Shown in pieces: positions 26,411 through 34,222 of a stretch of DNA of 44,379 bases. Both the position numbers and the translations under genes were made by a program. The stretch comes from an uncultured Lachnospiraceae bacterium. Lineage in GTDB: Bacteria > Bacillota > Clostridia > Lachnospirales > Lachnospiraceae. Below the pieces are notes generated by a model. The model saw nothing but the letters and a program-made list of their open reading frames with translations, was not told the origin of the DNA and did not search any database. Positions within the stretch are counted from its first letter, which is position 1, and each line of letters begins with the position of its first letter. The stretch is from contig CANQTL010000028.1 of NCBI GenBank assembly GCA_947626775.1, forward strand, positions 1 through 44,379. The letters run 5' to 3'.

Positions 26411-26529
26411 TACGCGGGCAATGAGCCAAGCTGACAAGTTCGCTTGTCAATTTGGCGAATGCCGTGATAGCGAGTGAAACCCGCGAGGCAAGTTTCATCT
26501 CGCATACGCGGGCAATGAGTCAAGCTGAC
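26411..26529. repeat. Structured repeat element flanked by 25-bp direct repeats
   Basis: The first 25 bases (26411-26435) recur at 26505-26529 with one difference. In between are two hairpins. The first (26426-26455) is a 13-bp stem with one mismatch and a TTCG loop; its core is GACAAG-TTCG-CTTGTC. The second (26470-26503) pairs GCGAGTGAAAC with GTTTCATCTCGC with one bulge. No ORF is present. The layout resembles REP/MITE-like intergenic elements. A partial copy of the end repeat is at 14591-14620. Confidence 0.65.
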
Positions 26530-26557
26530 GGATGGTGATGACGGATTGGGAAGAAAA

Positions 26558-27298
26558 ATGAGCGTGTGGATATGCGTGGCGGCCCTGCTCTGCCTGGCGT
26601 ACGGCGGAATCGTGTTCATGGCGGGATCGGGCAGCAGATTTTATCTGATATGGTGGCTGGGAAGCGCCTTATTGTTGGCGGCGGCCCTTCTGCTGCGCTT
26701 AGGCGTCTGGGGACGGTTATCGCCTCCGTTTCGCAGAGCGTTTGCGGCAGGACTGCTGGTCTGCGCGGTTGTCTTTGTCTTTCTGGAGGGACTGGTTCTG
26801 AGCGGCTTCGGGCAAAAGGGCAGGGACGGGCTGGACTATCTCATCGTGCTGGGCGCGCAGATGCGCGAGTCAGGGCCGAGCGTGGTGCTGCGGTACCGGC
26901 TGGATGCGGCGTACGACTATCTGACCGAAAATCCGGATACGGTCTGCATCCTGTCGGGCGGACGGGGCGGCAACGAGTCCTGCAGCGAGGCGGAGGGGAT
27001 GTACCGCTATCTGACGGAGCGGGGAATCGCGCCGGAACGGCTTGTCATGGAGGACAGATCCGCGGACACCTCGGAGAACATCGCTTACAGCATGAAACTG
27101 ATCGGGAATGCGGACGCGGATGTGGGGATCGTGACGAATAACTTCCATGTCTTCCGCGGGGTGCGGCTCGCCCGGGCGGCGGGAATGAAGCGGGCCTGCG
27201 GGATCGCGGCGGGTTCCAGCGCCCTGTATCTGCCGAACAACATGACGCGAGAGGCGTTCGGAATTGTGAAGGACTTTGCGTGCGGTAATCTGTTCTAA
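26558..27298 (+). CDS. YdcF-like (DUF218) membrane protein
   Basis: A 246-residue protein with three hydrophobic segments in the first 90 residues followed by a DUF218 domain (YLIVLGAQMRESGPSVVLRYR, CILSGGRGGNE, MEDRSADTSENIAYS, VGIVTNNFHVFRG). DUF218 proteins such as SanA and YdcF have been linked to envelope integrity and nucleotide or SAM binding, but the reaction is not known. The ATG at 26558 follows a GGGAAG site; an in-frame TTG four codons earlier is the alternative. The structured repeat lies directly upstream, so the gene's promoter is unclear and may lie before the repeat. Confidence 0.87.
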   Translation: MSVWICVAALLCLAYGGIVFMAGSGSRFYLIWWLGSALLLAAALLLRLGVWGRLSPPFRRAFAAGLLVCAVVFVFLEGLVLSGFGQKGRDGLDYLIVLGAQMRESGPSVVLRYRLDAAYDYLTENPDTVCILSGGRGGNESCSEAEGMYRYLTERGIAPERLVMEDRSADTSENIAYSMKLIGNADADVGIVTNNFHVFRGVRLARAAGMKRACGIAAGSSALYLPNNMTREAFGIVKDFACGNLF

Positions 27299-27434
27299 GC
27301 CGTGCTTGGAATCAGGCGCGCGATGTGGTACTATTATGTCAGCACGGCGGTTTGGCCGGCGGTGCGCAGAGAGTTCTTTGACGCGGCTGGAAGACGGCGC
27401 GCGGAGCACAGGGCAGGAAAGAGATCGTGACAGG

Positions 27435-28514
27435 ATGAAGAAAGAGAAGAAGGATGAACTTCACAGAGACGTTTTCCGGCTGCGGACGGCTGCGGCGCTG
27501 CTGGCCGCTGCGGCGCTGCTTGGCGGCTGCGGCGGAGAAAAACAGCTCAGCTATACGCAGCAGGGCATGGCGGCGATAGAAGAACTCTCCTATGAGGAGG
27601 CGCTGAATTGTTTCCAGAGCGCGCAGGAGGCCGGAGAGGACGCAAGACTTGTCTATCGCGGGATGGGGATCGCCTGTCTGGGGCAGACGAAATACGAGGA
27701 AGCGATCAGCTGGCTCGAGGCGGCTCTTGGAGCCGGCGGCAGCGGCGTGGAGGATATCGACTTCGATATCAACTACTATCTCGCGACAGCTTACTACAAA
27801 GCGGGAAGGCCTCAGGACGCCGTCGGCGCTTACGATGCGATCCTGGCGCTCAGACCGCGGGAGAAGAACGCCTATTATCTGCGCGGGCTGGTGAAGCTGT
27901 CGAGCGGTGATTTCGAGGATGCGCAGACGGATTTCGGGCAGGCGGTCGCGCTGGACAGCAGGGATTATGACCAGATGATACGCATCTATATGGCGCTGGA
28001 GGAGTACGGCTACAGGGACGCGGGACTGGTCTATCTGCAGAATGCCCTGACGGAGAACGAGAAGTCGATCTCGGACTACGACATGGGACGGATCTGCTAC
28101 TATATGGGAGATTACGAGAACGCCCGCGACCACCTGACAAGGCTGAAGCCCGCCACGGATTATGGAGCGGCCCTGTATCTCGGCAGAACCTACGAGGCGC
28201 TGGGAGATTATAACTATGCTTCGGGCATCTACGCGGACTACACGCAGAATGACCAGAGCAAGGCGGAGATCTATAATCAGCTCGGACTGTGCAGAATGCA
28301 GATGGGCGAGTACGAGGAGGCGCTGACGGCGTTTCAGGCGGCGATGAACATCGAGGACAACGGCATGATGCAGACACTCCGGTTCAATGAGATCGTCGCC
28401 TACGAGTATATGCGGGATTACAAGACGGCGGCGGCGCTCATGAACAGCTATCTGGAGTCCTATCCCGACGACGGGACGGCGAAGCGGGAATACGAGTTTC
28501 TGAAGACGAGATGA
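27435..28514 (+). CDS. Tetratricopeptide-repeat lipoprotein
   Basis: A 359-residue protein starting with a basic stretch and a hydrophobic segment that ends in the lipobox LLGGC (cysteine near residue 32), so it should be lipid-anchored on the outer face of the membrane. The rest is a run of about eight TPR-like helix pairs (for example AIEELSYEEALNCFQSAQ, AYYKAGRPQDAVGAYDAIL, LGLCRMQMGEYEEALTAFQ). Such proteins act as scaffolds; the partner is unknown. The ATG at 27435 is chosen because it gives a proper lipoprotein signal; upstream starts would bury it. The site before it is weak. Confidence 0.83.
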   Translation: MKKEKKDELHRDVFRLRTAAALLAAAALLGGCGGEKQLSYTQQGMAAIEELSYEEALNCFQSAQEAGEDARLVYRGMGIACLGQTKYEEAISWLEAALGAGGSGVEDIDFDINYYLATAYYKAGRPQDAVGAYDAILALRPREKNAYYLRGLVKLSSGDFEDAQTDFGQAVALDSRDYDQMIRIYMALEEYGYRDAGLVYLQNALTENEKSISDYDMGRICYYMGDYENARDHLTRLKPATDYGAALYLGRTYEALGDYNYASGIYADYTQNDQSKAEIYNQLGLCRMQMGEYEEALTAFQAAMNIEDNGMMQTLRFNEIVAYEYMRDYKTAAALMNSYLESYPDDGTAKREYEFLKTR

Positions 28515-28516
28515 GA

Positions 28517-28545
28517 TTGACAAGGGCATAAGCCAATGGTACTAT
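28517..28545 (+). promoter_or_regulatory. Promoter of the Nudix-like/pyrF/pyrE operon
   Basis: TTGACA (28517-28522), 17-bp spacer, TACTAT (28540-28545). Transcription from here would begin about 30 bp before the Nudix-like ATG. No PyrR-type attenuator is visible in this short leader. Confidence 0.7.
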
Positions 28546-28582
28546 TTTGCTATACATATTTTCAGGAGGATGGGCAGGCGGA

Positions 28583-28987
28583 ATGGAGAATACTTTTGTA
28601 AGAGTAAAAGGCATCATCAAGAAGGACGATAAGTATCTTTTGATTAAGAGATGGGTGGACGACCGTATCCCGGATCCTTTCGTCTGGGAGTTCATCGACG
28701 CGGAGGTGAAGCACGGCGAAGCACCGGACGATACGATGCGCCGCGCGATCAGAGATCTGCTGTCGGTGGAGGGATCGATCGACAGGATCGTGTATACCTG
28801 GTCAAATATGCTTGGGGACACCCACTGCATAGGAATTGCCTATCTGTGCTCCATCAAGGAAGAAGACGAGGACAACATCGTGCTCCCGGAGGATTATGGA
28901 GAGTGGATCTGGGTGACGAGAGACGAATTTTCCTATTATATTGAGAACCAGTATGTATTACAGGATCTGGAAGGGAAAGAGTTATGA
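28583..28987 (+). CDS. Nudix-fold protein with degenerate catalytic motif
   Basis: A 134-residue protein that follows the Nudix domain pattern (an opening strand, KDDKYLLIKRW, a Nudix-box-like helix, and an aromatic end WIWVTRDEFSYYI). In the box the sequence after the glycine is GEAPDDTMRRAIRDLLSVEG; where active enzymes have R-E-x-x-E-E it has R-D-L-L-S-V, so the metal-binding glutamate pair is missing. It may bind but not hydrolyse a nucleotide, perhaps as a regulator. Its stop overlaps the pyrF start (ATGA), so it is the first gene of the pyrimidine operon. AGGAGGA lies 12 bases before the ATG, rather far. Confidence 0.65.
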   Translation: MENTFVRVKGIIKKDDKYLLIKRWVDDRIPDPFVWEFIDAEVKHGEAPDDTMRRAIRDLLSVEGSIDRIVYTWSNMLGDTHCIGIAYLCSIKEEDEDNIVLPEDYGEWIWVTRDEFSYYIENQYVLQDLEGKEL

Positions 28988-29928
28988 TTGACAGACTGAT
29001 AGCGGGGATTCGGAAGACACAGGCGCCTATCGTGGTGGGGCTGGATCCGACCATGAAGCTGATCCCTTCGCATATCCGCAGGAAAGCGTTCGCGGAGTAC
29101 GGGGAGACGATGAAAGGCGCGGCGGAGGCGGTCTGGCAGTACAACAAGGCGATCGTGGACGCGGTCTGTGATCTGGTTCCGGCGGTGAAACCGCAGATTG
29201 CCATGTACGAGCAGTTCGGCGTCGAAGGACTCATCGCTTTTCAGAGGACCGTGGAGTACTGCAGGGAGAAAGGGCTTGTCGTGATCGGCGACGTGAAGCG
29301 CGGTGACATCGGTTCGACCTCTGAGGCCTATGCGGTGGGACATCTGGGACAGGTCAGGGTAGGCGATACCATGTGCAGGGGATTTGACGAGGATTTTGTG
29401 ACCGTGAACCCCTACCTCGGCTCGGACGGCGTGCGGCCCTTTGTCAAGGTGTGCCGGGAAGAGCGGAAGGGCATCTTCGTGCTCGTGAAGACCTCGAACC
29501 CCAGCAGCGGGGAATTTCAGGACAGGCTGGTGAGGGATGAGGACGGCAGGGAGAGACCGCTCTACGAGATTGTGGGCGAACAGGTGGCTGCCTGGGGCGC
29601 AGACTGCATGGGCGCATCCTACAGTAATGTGGGCGCCGTGGTGGGCGCCACTTATCCGGAGCAGGGCCGGATCCTGCGCTCGATCATGCCGAAGGCTTTT
29701 ATCCTTGTGCCCGGGTACGGCGCGCAGGGCGGCAGGGGCGCGGATCTGGTACATTTCTTCAACGAAGACGGGCTGGGGGCCATCGTCAATTCCTCCCGGG
29801 GAATTATCGCGGCTTATCAGCAGGAGCAGTACACGGAGTACGGCGAGGAAAATTTTGCGGATGCGTCCAGAGCGGCGGTGCTCGCCATGAAGGAGGATAT
29901 CGCGCAGGCGCTGGCGGCAAGAGGATAG
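28984..29928 (+). CDS. pyrF: Orotidine 5'-phosphate decarboxylase, type 2
   Basis: Converts orotidine monophosphate to UMP, the last step of UMP synthesis. The catalytic DVKRGDIGSTSEAYA motif is clear, as is the opening VVGLDPTMKLIP. Length (314) and motif spacing fit the longer type 2 form. Phosphate-binding residues are expected in GYGAQGGRGADL and NSSRGII. The start overlaps the preceding Nudix-like gene by four bases; pyrE follows after 24 bp. Confidence 0.95.
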   Translation: MIDRLIAGIRKTQAPIVVGLDPTMKLIPSHIRRKAFAEYGETMKGAAEAVWQYNKAIVDAVCDLVPAVKPQIAMYEQFGVEGLIAFQRTVEYCREKGLVVIGDVKRGDIGSTSEAYAVGHLGQVRVGDTMCRGFDEDFVTVNPYLGSDGVRPFVKVCREERKGIFVLVKTSNPSSGEFQDRLVRDEDGRERPLYEIVGEQVAAWGADCMGASYSNVGAVVGATYPEQGRILRSIMPKAFILVPGYGAQGGRGADLVHFFNEDGLGAIVNSSRGIIAAYQQEQYTEYGEENFADASRAAVLAMKEDIAQALAARG

Positions 29929-29952
29929 GCTGCGCTGCATGAGGAGATGACT

Positions 29953-30630
29953 ATGGAACAGTACAAAGAGGAATTTATTGAATTTATGGTGGACAGCCGG
30001 GTGCTTAAATTCGGCGATTTCACACTGAAAAGCGGCAGGAAATCTCCCTTTTTTATGAACGCGGGCGCCTATGTGACAGGAGCGCAGCTCAAGAAACTGG
30101 GCGAATATTATGCACGGGCGATTCATGACAGATACGGGCTGGATTTCGACGTGCTGTTCGGGCCTGCGTACAAGGGGATCCCTCTGGCGGTGGCTACGGC
30201 CATGGCCATCAGCGAGCTGTACGGCAGGGAGATCCGCTACTGCTCCAACCGCAAGGAAGTGAAGGATCACGGAGACAAGGGCATCCTGCTGGGCAGCAGC
30301 CTGCAGAACGGGGACAGAGTGGTCATCATCGAGGATGTGACGACCTCCGGCAAGTCCATTGAGGAGACGTTTCCGATTCTCAAGAGCCAGGCGGACGTAG
30401 AGATCAGGGGATTGATGGTCTCTCTGAACAGGATGGAGCGGGGCTTGGAGAGTTCCGGAAGCGCGCTGCAGGAGATTCAGGAGAAATACGGATTCGAGAC
30501 GGGCGCGATCGTGACGATGGCGGAGGTTGTGGAACGCCTGTACAATAAGCCTTGTCGGGGAACGGTTTATATCGACGACACATTAAAAGCGGCGATCGAC
30601 GCATACTATGAGCAGTACGGTGCGAAGTAG
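29953..30630 (+). CDS. pyrE: Orotate phosphoribosyltransferase
   Basis: Joins orotate and PRPP to give orotidine monophosphate, the substrate of the upstream gene's product. The PRPP-binding motif VVIIEDVTTSGKSIEE is intact, and FTLKSGRKSPFFMNAG and FGPAYKGIPLAVATA match the family. Length is 225 residues. I chose the ATG at 29953, six bases after GAGGAG; the ATG at 29947 directly abuts that site. The dihydroorotate dehydrogenase genes (pyrK, pyrD) often found between pyrF and pyrE are absent here. Confidence 0.95.
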   Translation: MEQYKEEFIEFMVDSRVLKFGDFTLKSGRKSPFFMNAGAYVTGAQLKKLGEYYARAIHDRYGLDFDVLFGPAYKGIPLAVATAMAISELYGREIRYCSNRKEVKDHGDKGILLGSSLQNGDRVVIIEDVTTSGKSIEETFPILKSQADVEIRGLMVSLNRMERGLESSGSALQEIQEKYGFETGAIVTMAEVVERLYNKPCRGTVYIDDTLKAAIDAYYEQYGAK

Positions 30631-30686
30631 GGAAGCGGTATGCGCCGGCGCGGCGGCAGATAGCAATGCCGGAAAGGAAGCGGAAC

Positions 30687-30839
30687 ATGGAAGAGAAAAC
30701 TTATAAGACGATGGGAGGCTCGGGCGCGCTGAACATTGCGGTCGGCGTAGTTGTGCTGGTGGTCGGCGTGGCGAGCGGTGTGCTGCTTGTGATCAGCGGC
30801 GCGAGGCTGCTGTCGGGAAGAAGCAAGATTTTATTCTGA
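30687..30839 (+). CDS. Small single-pass membrane protein
   Basis: A 50-residue ORF with GGAAAGGAAG upstream. It starts with a short charged segment (MEEKTYKTMGG), then a Val/Gly/Leu-rich membrane helix over about residues 15-38, and ends in a basic tail GRSKILF. I do not recognise a named family. It lies 56 bp after pyrE and may be the last gene of that operon; a long hairpin follows its stop. Confidence 0.6.
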   Translation: MEEKTYKTMGGSGALNIAVGVVVLVVGVASGVLLVISGARLLSGRSKILF

Positions 30840-30856
30840 CTGAGAAGCTAAAGACG

Positions 30857-30890
30857 AATGGGTGTCTTCGGACGGACGAAGATACCCATT
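30857..30890. terminator. Long hairpin, terminator-like but without a T run
   Basis: AATGGGTGTCTTCG (30857-30870) pairs along all 14 bases with 30877-30890 (one G-T wobble) around a six-base loop. No T tract follows, so it may act as a processing, mRNA-stability or weak termination signal between the two small membrane protein genes. Confidence 0.5.
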
Positions 30891-30915
30891 TCAAACGTTT
30901 GCGGGGGCATAGATC

Positions 30916-31236
30916 ATGGCCAGGAAAAACAGCTATATGTTCACGAGCAGAGAACACTCGCAGAAAGGGATCATGTCCACGATTCTGGGCGTGATTTCTC
31001 TGGCAACGCTTTTGTATACGGTTGTCATGAGTTACTTCCGGGAAGGGGATATCCCGCGCCAGTACGGCGCGGCGGCTATGCTGGTGATGATTTTTGCGTT
31101 TGTGGGGATCGCGCTCGGCCTGATCTCCAGGACGGAGCGCGACAAGTTCTATCTGTTCAGCTATCTCGGCATAGCCCTGAACGTGCTGGCGCTTGCCGTG
31201 ATCAGCGTGATCCTGTATGCCGGCGCTTACGCCTAG
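30916..31236 (+). CDS. Small membrane protein of unknown function
   Basis: A 106-residue protein with three hydrophobic segments (about 20-42, 52-72 and 81-103) joined by short polar loops, and a short basic N-terminus containing FTSREHSQKGIMS. Similar small proteins occur beside pyrE in Lachnospiraceae; I believe the family is DUF6142, without certainty. The ribosome binding site is GCGGGGG about 10 bases before the ATG. The last five codons and the stop lie in a 33-bp sequence that is repeated 31 bp further on. Confidence 0.7.
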   Translation: MARKNSYMFTSREHSQKGIMSTILGVISLATLLYTVVMSYFREGDIPRQYGAAAMLVMIFAFVGIALGLISRTERDKFYLFSYLGIALNVLALAVISVILYAGAYA

Positions 31237-31315
31237 GAGCGAGGTCGCGTCATTGATGTTAACCTTGACAGGTACCGTACAGGCCGGCGCTTACGCCTAG
31301 GAGCGAGGTCGCGTC
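31219..31315. repeat. 33-bp perfect direct repeat
   Basis: Positions 31219-31251 and 31283-31315 are identical over 33 bases, separated by 31 bases. The first copy holds the final codons and stop of the small membrane protein gene; the second is non-coding and lies just before the M29 gene. The repeated DNA includes GCGAGGTCGCG. Confidence 0.9.
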
Positions 31316-31357
31316 CCGGGTGCGCGCGAGGGAAACATTGCGGAAAGGGACTGGGAA

Positions 31358-33502
31358 ATGGAGGATATCTATCTGTCCGAAGCGGATAAAGAGGAATGGG
31401 AGGCGGAGCGGTACCGGCTGGCCTGTGACCGGATTGCACAGATACCGGAGGAGACGGTCTGTACGGGAGCGGTGCAGGCATATTTTGCAGAGATGGCCGC
31501 GTTCGTTCTTCTTGCGGACCGGGCATGGCGCATTGTGGAGAGTGGTGAGCTTAGGCGGATGACGCTTCCGGAGCTGCAGGACTTCAACCGGGAACTTTAC
31601 GCGGATATTCTGCCGGACCATTATGGGCGCAGCTACGGCGATCCGGACTACGCCGAAGCCTGTCTGGGCGGGTCTTTCGGACGGCTGCTCTCTTGGCTCT
31701 ATGCGGAGCTGAGAGGTATGATTCCGGCGGCGTTCGAGCAGGACCGGTTCAATATGGTGATCCGCATGGAACTCCTGCTGGAAGTCTATCAGACATTCGT
31801 CTGTGCGGCACAGGAGGACGGGCAAAGCGCGGAGGGCGTCTCTGAGCGCGGGATGCCGCAGCCGGAGACGATACGACAGATCCTGTACTGGTACGCGAGC
31901 GATTACTGCGAGCCTGCTGCGTTTGACAGAACTGCCGGACTTCTGTGCCCGGAGCGGGATTTCGCTTTGAAGATCGTCATGGAGAGCGATCTGAGCGATC
32001 TTAGATATCTCTATTATTACGGTGAGTATGTGACGGACAGCGAGATGGAGACGGCCCGCCATCTGTGCGGGCTGTCAGAGGAGAAGATCAAGCTGATGGC
32101 CGACACCTATACGGAAGGGTATCGGATCGGTTTTGAGGCGGGCAGCAAGGATATCTCGATCAAGAAGACGGTGAATATCCGTTATGCGCTGGGATTTGAG
32201 CGGATGATCAGGCAGGCGGTTCTCAATTTTGACCGAATTGGTCTACGACCGACGATCTACCGTGCCGGCTCGAACATCTTCCAGGGGCGGAGCGTAGACA
32301 AGAACGGTTTCTTCGGGGCGAATCCCAACCGGCAGTTCGACTATGACCACAGGGAGGATCTGGCTCTCATCCTGGACAAGCCTTTTGTAGAGCGCAGGCT
32401 GGAGTGCATGAAGAGCGCCTATGAGCGCTTTCGGTCCGAGGCGGCTGTCTTCGGCGGTCCGGCGGTGGTGGAGATTTTCGGGGAGGCGCCTTTTGCGCCG
32501 CAGACGAAGGAAAACGCCTGCAGACTGAGCGAAAAGCAGCAGAAGCTGTCCGTGGAGTATGCCGTCAGGGCGGGAGCGCTGCAGAACGAATACATTCCGG
32601 GCGAGGAGCGGAGCTTCACGATCATCGCCTTTCCCGTGCCGGATATCGGCCCGCAGTACGGAGATATCTTCGACGATATCGTGCGGATCAACACGCTGGA
32701 TTACAGGCTGTACCAGAGGATCCAGCAGAGACTGATCGACACGCTGGATTTGGGATCGACCGTTCTGGTCAAAGGGAAGGACCCAAACAGGACGGATATG
32801 ACCGTCAGACTGCACGAGTTGCGGAACCCTGCGAAGGAGACAAACTTCGAGAACTGTGTGGCGGACGTGAATATTCCCGTGGGCGAGGTGTTTACGTCCC
32901 CATTGCTTCGTGGGACGGAGGGCGTCCTGCACGTGACGAGAGTGTTCTTAAACGGGCTGGAGTACCGGAATCTGTGGCTGCGGTTCGAGGACGGCATGGT
33001 TGTGGACTATGGCTGTGCAAACTTTCCGGACGAGGAGGAAAACCGCAAATATATCAGGGACAACGTACTTTTTCACCACGATACGCTGCCGATCGGCGAG
33101 TTCGCCGTCGGCACGAATACGGCGGCCTATGTGGCGGCGCGCAGATACGGCATCGAGGACAAGCTGCCGATCCTGATTGCGGAGAAGACGGGACCGCATT
33201 TTGCGGTGGGCGATACCTGTTACTCTCATGCGGAGGATGTGCGGGTCTGCAATCCCGACGGCAAGGAGATCATTGCCAGGGACAACGAGGTGTCGCTCTT
33301 ACGTGACACGGATGTCAGCAAGGCGTATTTCCAGTGCCATACGGATATTACGATTCCCTATGACGAGCTGGGGGAGATCTCTGTGCTGACCGGGACGGGT
33401 GAGCGCATTTTCATTATCCGCGACGGTCAATTTGTCCTGGAAGGATGCGGGGAACTGAATCGGGCGTTTCAGGTTCTCCGGACGGACACAGACATGGGAT
33501 GA
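31358..33502 (+). CDS. M29-type aminopeptidase homologue with a long N-terminal extension
   Basis: The last about 250 residues match the M29 (thermophilic aminopeptidase T/AmpS) family with all metal ligands and catalytic residues in order: E510 (PVGEVFTSP), E581 (IGEFAVGTN), H614 (GPHFAVG), Y622 (CYSH) and H661/D663 (CHTDIT). Between H614 and H661 there is an insertion compared with the classical enzyme. The protein is 714 residues, while typical M29 enzymes have about 400; the N-terminal about 300 residues are helical and I do not recognise them. It should be a cytoplasmic metallopeptidase. AAAGGGA precedes the ATG. It stands alone between the pyrimidine and purine genes. Confidence 0.82.
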   Translation: MEDIYLSEADKEEWEAERYRLACDRIAQIPEETVCTGAVQAYFAEMAAFVLLADRAWRIVESGELRRMTLPELQDFNRELYADILPDHYGRSYGDPDYAEACLGGSFGRLLSWLYAELRGMIPAAFEQDRFNMVIRMELLLEVYQTFVCAAQEDGQSAEGVSERGMPQPETIRQILYWYASDYCEPAAFDRTAGLLCPERDFALKIVMESDLSDLRYLYYYGEYVTDSEMETARHLCGLSEEKIKLMADTYTEGYRIGFEAGSKDISIKKTVNIRYALGFERMIRQAVLNFDRIGLRPTIYRAGSNIFQGRSVDKNGFFGANPNRQFDYDHREDLALILDKPFVERRLECMKSAYERFRSEAAVFGGPAVVEIFGEAPFAPQTKENACRLSEKQQKLSVEYAVRAGALQNEYIPGEERSFTIIAFPVPDIGPQYGDIFDDIVRINTLDYRLYQRIQQRLIDTLDLGSTVLVKGKDPNRTDMTVRLHELRNPAKETNFENCVADVNIPVGEVFTSPLLRGTEGVLHVTRVFLNGLEYRNLWLRFEDGMVVDYGCANFPDEEENRKYIRDNVLFHHDTLPIGEFAVGTNTAAYVAARRYGIEDKLPILIAEKTGPHFAVGDTCYSHAEDVRVCNPDGKEIIARDNEVSLLRDTDVSKAYFQCHTDITIPYDELGEISVLTGTGERIFIIRDGQFVLEGCGELNRAFQVLRTDTDMG

Positions 33503-33527
33503 CAATCGCAGAAATGATGGTTGCGCA

Positions 33528-33558
33528 TTGACGGAAAATCTAGTACACTAATTATAAG
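33528..33558 (+). promoter_or_regulatory. Probable promoter of the pur operon
   Basis: TTGACG (33528-33533) is followed by an AT-rich ATTATAAG (33551-33558) that offers a -10 box at 17-19 bp. The leader of about 120 nt before purE is GC-rich with a possible GCGGCG/CGCCGC pairing (33591-33596 with 33633-33638) and a T5 run at 33645-33649, but no convincing terminator or purine riboswitch. Confidence 0.5.
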
Positions 33559-33685
33559 TATTGCTATGCGCTGCCACAAGATATAGTGGTGCGGCGATGG
33601 CGGCTGGACGTCCGGAAGCGGTTCGGGCTGTGCGCCGCGGCGGATTTTTCACACAGAATTCTCATGATTAAGGAGGAGGGCACAT

Positions 33686-34195
33686 ATGGCACAGGTTGGC
33701 ATTGTGATGGGCAGCGATTCCGATATGCCCGTGATGGCGAAGGCGGCGGATATTCTGGAGGATCTGGGGATCTCCTACGAGATCAGGATCATCTCCGCTC
33801 ACAGAGAGCCCGACGTCTTCTATGAATATGCGAAGAGCGCGGAAGAGAGAGGGATCAAGGTGATCATCGCGGGAGCAGGCAAGGCGGCGCATCTGCCGGG
33901 CATGTGCGCGGCGATCTTCCCGATGCCGGTGATCGGCGTCCCGATGAAGACCTCTGATCTGGGCGGCGTGGATTCCCTGTACTCCATCGTGCAGATGCCC
34001 TCCGGCATCCCGGTGGCGACGGTGGCTATCGGCGGCGGCCAGAACGCCGGTATTCTGGCGGCGAAGATCCTGGCGACGTCCGATCCGGCGCTGCTTCAGA
34101 GACTGAAAGACTATGCGCAGAGCCTGAAGGAGAGCGTCGAGAAGAAGGACGCGAAGCTGCAGGAGACGGGATACAGAAATTATCCGGGCAACTGA
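33686..34195 (+). CDS. purE: N5-carboxyaminoimidazole ribonucleotide mutase
   Basis: Converts N5-CAIR to CAIR in purine synthesis. The opening GIVMGSDSDMPVM, the substrate loop SAHREPDVFYEYA and the AGAGKAAHLPGMCAA region are typical of class I PurE. Length (169) is usual. AAGGAGGAGGG precedes the ATG. It heads purE-purM-purN-purD; purK and purC are not in the window. Confidence 0.96.
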   Translation: MAQVGIVMGSDSDMPVMAKAADILEDLGISYEIRIISAHREPDVFYEYAKSAEERGIKVIIAGAGKAAHLPGMCAAIFPMPVIGVPMKTSDLGGVDSLYSIVQMPSGIPVATVAIGGGQNAGILAAKILATSDPALLQRLKDYAQSLKESVEKKDAKLQETGYRNYPGN

Positions 34196-34222
34196 CGGAA
34201 CAACAGGCATTGGAGGTAGGAC

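Noticed and set aside
31265..31293. TTGACA at 31265 as an M29 gene promoter
   Set aside because: No -10 box at 16-19 bp; the position falls into the GC-rich second copy of the 33-bp repeat.
33559..33685. Purine riboswitch before purE
   Set aside because: The conserved core elements of the purine aptamer are not present, and the GC-rich pairings do not form a proper terminator next to the T run.
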